Origin: an uncultured bacterium
GTDB taxonomy: Bacteria > Bipolaricaulota > Bipolaricaulia > UBA7950 > UBA9294
Assembly (NCBI GenBank): GCA_903857865.1
Contig: CAIOGO010000004.1
Span: 1 to 64,000 of the forward strand
Direction: 5' to 3'
DNA: 64,000 nucleotides
Shown: positions 59,801 through 64,000 of the stretch, one piece after another
Numbering within the stretch: the first letter of the stretch is position 1
Layout: each line of letters opens with the position of its first letter
Notes under the pieces: model-generated
The model's input: the letters and a program-made list of their open reading frames with translations, nothing else
Told to the model about the DNA's origin: nothing
Database searches by the model: none
Translations under genes and position numbers: made by a program

Positions 59801-60753
59801 TGACACACGATGTATGTGCTGAGGACCCAACTGGCCAGCCGTGCCGAGGACCGAGCCAGCTCAAGATGGCGATGACCGTCATCCATGGCGATGTCTGCGA
59901 GAGCCCGGAGGCGATCGCGCTCGAGACGCCCAACGTGGTCGTGATGCCGACGACTGGCATCCGCGACATGGCTCGGATCCAGTACCCGGCAGCCGGACGC
60001 TGCATCTACTGTGGCAAAGAGCAGGACCTTCGCCGAGAGCACATCATTCCGTTTGGACTGAACGGCACGATGGTCATCCCGCAAGCGTCATGTCGAGAGT
60101 GCGCGCGGAAGACCGGCGCATGCGAGACCAAGGTGCTGCGGGGCCCGATGAGGAACATGCGCCTCCTGAGGCGGTTTCGGTCGCGGAGCCAGCATGAGGG
60201 TGCATCTTTCGTACATAGGTTCCAGGTGGTGAAAGACGGCGCGCGAAGCGTGGTCGAGCTACCGCTGGAGGAAGCTCCGATTCTGCTATACTTCCCGATC
60301 TTCTCTCTGCCGCGCATTCTGACGGGGCAGGTGGGCAGCGGCGCGACCATGATCGGCGTTGCGGCGATGCTGACCGGCCCGACGCCCGACGATGTTGCGT
60401 GGCACCTCGGAGTGGATGGCGTCATCGACGAGTCTGAACCGTACGACCCTATAGCGTTTGCCAGGATGATCGGTAAGATAGGCTTTGCTACAGCGTTCGC
60501 AGAGGGAGCACTGGCGATGATCGATGGACCTACCCCTGTTCTGCCAGCGATTCTGGGAGACGCCGACAACATTGGTCGGTGGGTCGGGACAATGACCGGT
60601 CTATACAAGAAGTACCCAGGAGTTGTGCATCGAGTCGCGGTGCACCTCGACAGCGCGAGCGGACTGCTCGTTGTGGAGGTGCAGCTGTTCGCGGACTCTG
60701 GGGCGCCATCATACGGCGTCGTCCTTGGGAAGCCGCGCTCCCACGGGAAGTAG
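59797..60753 (+). CDS. HNH-nuclease-like zinc protein coupled to SIR2
   Basis: 318 residues. Residues about 69-102 are an HNH-type zinc site: C69-x2-C72 (CIYCGKEQDL), E81-H82-I-I-P (REHIIPFGLNG) and C99-x2-C102 (ASCRECARK). The remaining 200 residues (TPDDVAWHLGV, KIGFATAFAEG, IGRWVGTMTGLY) match no family I recognise. The ATG at 59797 overlaps the SIR2 stop by 4 bases; no separate ribosome binding site is seen. Likely a nuclease or sensor partner of the SIR2 protein. Confidence 0.8.
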   Translation: MMTHDVCAEDPTGQPCRGPSQLKMAMTVIHGDVCESPEAIALETPNVVVMPTTGIRDMARIQYPAAGRCIYCGKEQDLRREHIIPFGLNGTMVIPQASCRECARKTGACETKVLRGPMRNMRLLRRFRSRSQHEGASFVHRFQVVKDGARSVVELPLEEAPILLYFPIFSLPRILTGQVGSGATMIGVAAMLTGPTPDDVAWHLGVDGVIDESEPYDPIAFARMIGKIGFATAFAEGALAMIDGPTPVLPAILGDADNIGRWVGTMTGLYKKYPGVVHRVAVHLDSASGLLVVEVQLFADSGAPSYGVVLGKPRSHGK

Positions 60754-60756
60754 CGG

Positions 60757-60946
60757 GTGACGGGGTCAGGCCTTGAAATGACACATTCCCGTTGCGTTGC
60801 CCAAATTGGGTCCTGGCGGTCATGCCGTAGACGTTAGGCTGCACCCAGAACCCTCCTCCCTCTGATGCAATTGCTGTAGGTGCTCTCTCGCTGTAGTCTC
60901 GCGCCTAACGCAGCACAACCCAGAGGACAGGTGCAGGAGACGAGCA
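60757..60946. repeat. REP/RAYT-end-like sequence and 7-bp inverted repeat
   Basis: GGGGTCAGGCCTTGAAATGACACATTCC (shown in two parts: GGGGTCAGGCCTTG and AAATGACACATTCC) at 60762-60789 resembles the terminal sequences I associate with IS200-like REP transposases. GTTAGGC at 60831-60837 and GCCTAAC at 60903-60909 form an inverted pair. Possibly the end of a decayed element next to the SIR2-HNH pair. Confidence 0.4.
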
Positions 60947-61933
60947 ATGGACTCGAACCAACATCAAGGCAGCTCTGTACGGTTGGTGGGATCTCGGCTC
61001 TATGAAGCCGATGCTGATCTCAAGCAGATGTACGACCTCCTGATGGAGGCCCGGTCTCGTACTGGCGACTGGCGCTGCTGGCACGTCGGCGAGCTGGCGT
61101 TCGGGTTCTTTGTGATCGATTGCCACCTAGATCCGCGGAAGCATGTGCAGCTCTGGCACGACGGCGACAAGCTCGTCGGCTACGCGATGCTCGGGGACGA
61201 CGCGTACTTCGATTGGCAGGTGCTTCCGGACTACGAGTGGAAGGGCATCGAATCCGAGGCGTTGGCGTGGGCCGAAGGGCTCCTGGCGGAGCTGCGCGCG
61301 AGCGATGCGGAGCGCTGGAAGGGGCCGATGATGGTCGGCACGCGGCAGGACAACGCGGAGCGTATCGCGTTCCTCGAACAGCACGGCTTCCGGCGCGGCG
61401 AGTACGTCGAGGTGAACATGCTTCGCTCGCTGGAGGAGGCATTGCCTCAAGAGGCATTGCCCCCAGAGGCGTTGCCTCCACTGGCTTTGCCCAGCGGATT
61501 CCACGTGCGCTCGCTGGCTGGCGACACATCGGAGGTCGCTGACCGCGCCGCGGCCCACCGCGAGGTGTGGCGGCCGTGGACGGTTGGCGAGGTCACGGAC
61601 GAAGACTACGCGCGGTTCATGCGGATGCCGGGCTACGACCAGGATCTCGACGTGGTGGCCGTCGCGCCGGACGGGGCGATTGCCGCGTACGTGAATGGCT
61701 GGCTCGACCCGGTCAACAAGATCGGCGACTTTGGCCCGGTGGGAGCGCGAGAGGCCTACCGTCGGCAAGGCTTGACGCGGGCCGTGCTGCTCGAGTGCAT
61801 GCGGCGGATGAAAGCGCGCGGGATGGATCGCGTCTGCGTTTCGACCGGCGAGAGCAACGTCGCGGCCCGCGGCCTCTACGAATCCGTCGGCTTCCGCGTC
61901 GTGAACCGGTACGTCGAGTACGCCCGGCCGTGA
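60947..61933 (+). CDS. Tandem-domain GNAT acetyltransferase
   Basis: 328 residues with two GNAT domains (about 10-160 and 185-325), as in mycothiol synthase-like enzymes; only the second has a clear acetyl-CoA loop (VGAREAYRRQGLTRAVL) and the GLYESVGFR end. The linker is EEALPQEALPPEALPPLALP, encoded by a ~15-base repeat that includes the palindrome GAGGCATTGCCTC. Substrate unknown. GCAGGAG precedes the ATG at 60947. Confidence 0.85.
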   Translation: MDSNQHQGSSVRLVGSRLYEADADLKQMYDLLMEARSRTGDWRCWHVGELAFGFFVIDCHLDPRKHVQLWHDGDKLVGYAMLGDDAYFDWQVLPDYEWKGIESEALAWAEGLLAELRASDAERWKGPMMVGTRQDNAERIAFLEQHGFRRGEYVEVNMLRSLEEALPQEALPPEALPPLALPSGFHVRSLAGDTSEVADRAAAHREVWRPWTVGEVTDEDYARFMRMPGYDQDLDVVAVAPDGAIAAYVNGWLDPVNKIGDFGPVGAREAYRRQGLTRAVLLECMRRMKARGMDRVCVSTGESNVAARGLYESVGFRVVNRYVEYARP

Positions 61934-61954
61934 ACTACGGACTCGTGCGATAGG

Positions 61955-62731
61955 ATGGCGACCATGGACCAGCCGTGGGCTAGGGACTTCTACGCCAAGC
62001 AGAACGAATGGGCCGACGTCTCTCGTGACCCCATCACGGACATGCATTGCAGGAATGCTGACCTCGTCCAGCGTCTGGCTGGTGGCAGGATTGGCAGGGT
62101 GCTCGAGTTGGGGGCCGGGGGCGGACAGAACGCCGCTGCGCTTGCCGATCTGGGCTACTCAGTTACGGCTGTCGAGCTTGTTCCGTCGGTGGCTCAGAAC
62201 GCCTTGGAATTGGCCGCCCGGCCGCGGAAGGGGCAGCTGCGCGTCATCGTTGGCGACTTCTACGAGGTCGAGCTTGCGGAACGGTTTGACATCGTCTGCT
62301 ACTGGGATGGCTTCGGCGTCGGGTCAGACGACGACCAGCAGCGACTGCTTAGGCGCATCGTAGGTTGGCTCGTGCCCGACGGCTTCGCGTTCATCGAGGT
62401 CTATACGCCGTGGTACTGGTCTGGCATTGCCAGATCCGGCATGGCAGGGCGAGAGACGCAGTTCGGGGGCGTCTGTCGGAGATACGACTTCGACGCAAAC
62501 GGCTCCAGGATGCTCGACACCTGGTGGCCCGTGGGACGCGAGACCGAAGCGGCGACTCAGTCTCTGCGATGCTACTCGCCGGCGGACCTTCAGCTTCTTC
62601 TCAAGGATACGGGACTGTCTCTCGAGTCCGTGGAGCCGAGAGGGGCGTACGATCCCGCGCGGGATCGGTTCGTCGAAGACGCGCCGCTCGAGGAATCCAT
62701 GCAGTACCTGGCCAAGTTCGTTCCGGCGTGA
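61955..62731 (+). CDS. Class I SAM-dependent methyltransferase
   Basis: 258 residues. SAM-binding motif I RVLELGAGGGQNAAALADLG and the acidic end of strand 2 (VTAVELVP); motif IV-like FDIVCYWDGFGVG. Substrate unknown. Starts 21 bases after the tandem GNAT gene; an ATG at 61964 is an alternative start. Confidence 0.88.
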   Translation: MATMDQPWARDFYAKQNEWADVSRDPITDMHCRNADLVQRLAGGRIGRVLELGAGGGQNAAALADLGYSVTAVELVPSVAQNALELAARPRKGQLRVIVGDFYEVELAERFDIVCYWDGFGVGSDDDQQRLLRRIVGWLVPDGFAFIEVYTPWYWSGIARSGMAGRETQFGGVCRRYDFDANGSRMLDTWWPVGRETEAATQSLRCYSPADLQLLLKDTGLSLESVEPRGAYDPARDRFVEDAPLEESMQYLAKFVPA

Positions 62732-62779
62732 TCGCCTGCACGTGTATCGTGGACCATGGGAGTGCGCCACTCAGGGGTG

Positions 62780-62862
62780 AGGGCACGGGCTCTACGAAAT
62801 CGGTCAGCTTTCGGCTCGCAAACAACTACGTCGAGCGCGTGCGCGTAGAGGGCGGCGGCTGA
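62780..62862 (+). pseudogene. Frameshifted C-terminal remnant of a GNAT gene
   Basis: GGGCTCTACGAAA followed by frame-shifted SVSFRLANNYVERVRV resembles the end of the tandem GNAT gene (GLYESVGFRVVNRYVEYAR), also at the DNA level (CTCTACGAA...TACGTCGAG). A short decayed duplicate. Confidence 0.6.
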
Positions 62863-62898
62863 CGGTGGACTCGGGTCCTCCGGGCCAACTGGCTGTCT

Positions 62899-63234
62899 CT
62901 ACGGATTGCGGGCGATGAACTTGACGCCGTTGTCGCCTATCCTGGTGACAGCAATCGGGAGCGTAGCTTCCTTCCCGTGGTTCTTCCACACGATCTCCGC
63001 CGCGCCGGGCTTGACCGCGGACAGAGCGCCCGCTTCGCCCGCCGTGAAGGTTCCGCTGATATCCGAAGGCCTGAAACCGGGTTGCGTCGATGCCGCCGCT
63101 ACGCTCGTCGTTGCCCCGATTTCGACGTAGAGCGTGCCACACATCAGGGCCTTCCCGGCGATCTTCTGTTCCCCAACGACCAGGGACGCGGGTCCGAGGA
63201 AGTTGACTCGCTGCCCCGAGAATGTCGATTTCAT
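62899..63234 (-). CDS. Small hypothetical beta-rich protein
   Basis: 111 residues, starting MKSTFSGQRVNFLGPASL, rich in predicted beta strands and alanine, no signal peptide or motif recognised. The start codon lies 167 bases before the partial GNAT gene on the other strand. Confidence 0.55.
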   Translation of the reverse strand: MKSTFSGQRVNFLGPASLVVGEQKIAGKALMCGTLYVEIGATTSVAAASTQPGFRPSDISGTFTAGEAGALSAVKPGAAEIVWKNHGKEATLPIAVTRIGDNGVKFIARNP

Positions 63235-63401
63235 GGGCCTATTCTAGCGGGGTCGCGTGGCGCGGCCAACACGGCGGCTCATGCCGAGACGCACCACGGC
63301 ACGGCTCGCAGGCTTTGCGTCCGTCGAGAGTGCCGGTCCCTTGCGTGGGCCGTGTCATCTGCGACCTAGCTTGGCTACGCCCCGACGCGCACAATGTTCG
63401 C

Positions 63402-64000
63402 ATGCCGAAGACTGCAAGTGATCAGACGGCCGGCTCTGCTCTGGTGTCCTTCCGCCCCTTCTGTGACGAGTCCGACTATGCGCGCATGCTCGCGATCCTG
63501 CTGGAGAGTGCGAAGGCAGACCGTGATGACTGGATGCCGTCGCTCGACGAGATCAAAGCGTGGTGCGCCCCGACGGCCAGGTTCGACCCGGCGAGGCAAC
63601 TCGTCTTCGCTTCAATGGCCGGCCGGGGCAGCGGGCTGCTCGGGGCGCCGAGCGGTGAGGGGCGAGGCAATGCCTCGCCCGAGGCGGGTGCCAGTCGTGT
63701 GAGCTGGTACACGACGCGGAATGGAGCGTGCATCTACGCCCAGACGAGCTTCCTTCTTCCCGAGTGGCGACAGCCCGGCGTCTGGCTGGCGCTCGTCCGA
63801 GAAGGCGACCGGCGGATTCGAGAGATGGCGGCCGGCCATCCCTCACTTTCTGAGCGCTACTTCCAGGGCTGGGCGACGGAAAGCCAGACGGAGTGGATCG
63901 CCGCGCTCAAGGCCGAGGGATACGAAGCCGTGCGCCACTTCCGCAACATGGTCCGCACTCTCGACGCGGTCCCTGCTCTCGCGACCGCGCCCTTGCCGGA
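63402..64000 (+). CDS. GNAT-type acetyltransferase, partial (3' end beyond window)
   Basis: The frame is open from the ATG at 63402 to the edge (199 codons). It starts MPKTASDQTAG, with DDWMPSLDEIKAWCAP and a GNAT-like core, probably another tandem-domain acetyltransferase. Its internal linker carries GGGCGAGGCAATGCCTCGCCC-type palindromic DNA (63663-63681), including the same GAGGCA(A/T)TGCCTC palindrome as the 60947 gene. Confidence 0.75.
   Translation, partial: MPKTASDQTAGSALVSFRPFCDESDYARMLAILLESAKADRDDWMPSLDEIKAWCAPTARFDPARQLVFASMAGRGSGLLGAPSGEGRGNASPEAGASRVSWYTTRNGACIYAQTSFLLPEWRQPGVWLALVREGDRRIREMAAGHPSLSERYFQGWATESQTEWIAALKAEGYEAVRHFRNMVRTLDAVPALATAPLP

Noticed and set aside
60831-60909. 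Integron attC site (GTTAGGC and GCCTAAC)
   Set aside because: The two 7-mers are in the order GTTAGGC then GCCTAAC; an attC needs GCCTAAC first and GTTRRRY last. No inner stem or integrase was found.

Overview
GC-rich bacterial chromosome segment, not phage or plasmid. It carries housekeeping genes (mutS, rsmH, an ftsL-like gene, ftsI, mnmG, tpiA, pgsA, rnc, a tRNA-Arg) among transport, metal and stress genes and a large set of exported PKD/CARDB/beta-propeller proteins. Promoters of the TTGACA/TATACT-TATAGT type and AGGAGG ribosome binding sites are easy to see. No rRNA gene, CRISPR array, complete insertion sequence or phage structural gene is visible. I cannot place the organism; the mix of division genes, PKD/CARDB surface proteins, Feo iron uptake and sugar-type ABC uptake would fit a deep-branching or candidate-phylum bacterium, but that is inference.

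Layout. 1-2148 (minus): a transcription unit with two GEMM-I cyclic-dinucleotide riboswitches in series. The first, at the promoter, controls a small ribbon-helix-helix plus MshEN-like protein through a terminator. The second starts 10 bases after that gene and overlaps the ribosome binding site of a large secreted PKD/Ig-repeat protein that runs off the left edge. 2218-11223: mutS-rsmH-ftsL-ftsI (plus), mnmG (minus), tpiA-pgsA (plus). 11351-15216: small exported Cys-rich protein, SHOCT protein, UspA and a P-type proton-pump-like ATPase. 15375-24294 (minus): a TetR-controlled eight-gene uptake and catabolic operon (tetR, epimerase, DapA-like, isochorismatase-like, permease, binding protein, fused ABC ATPase-permease, nitrilase) with a palindromic operator. 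24588-27692: rnc, tRNA-Arg, and a DUF134 / NifX-like / two-part permease cassette. 27867-32826 (minus): perR-katA and feoA-fur-feoB behind a Fur box. 32982-34402: amidase split by an amber codon, PAP2 phosphatase.

34892-35297 holds three tandem structured repeats whose stems show compensatory changes and which end in an 18-base copy of the tRNA-Arg 3' end. 35564-48471 is a surface-protein region (PKD/YWTD lipoprotein, four-gene CARDB/propeller operon, a secreted orphan). 48490-56241: peptidase T, acetyltransferases, an Sfp-type phosphopantetheinyl transferase, CorA, a TolB-like propeller and a TfoX C-terminal protein. 56304 to the right end is a mosaic accessory region: GNAT acetyltransferases, methyltransferases, deletion derivatives, a nucleotidyltransferase pseudogene invaded by hairpin repeats, and a translationally coupled SIR2-like + HNH gene pair that is a candidate defence module.

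The three items most worth following are the serial riboswitches with a predicted ligand difference (A20 versus G20), the SIR2-HNH pair, and the tRNA-tailed structured repeat array with its related hairpins.
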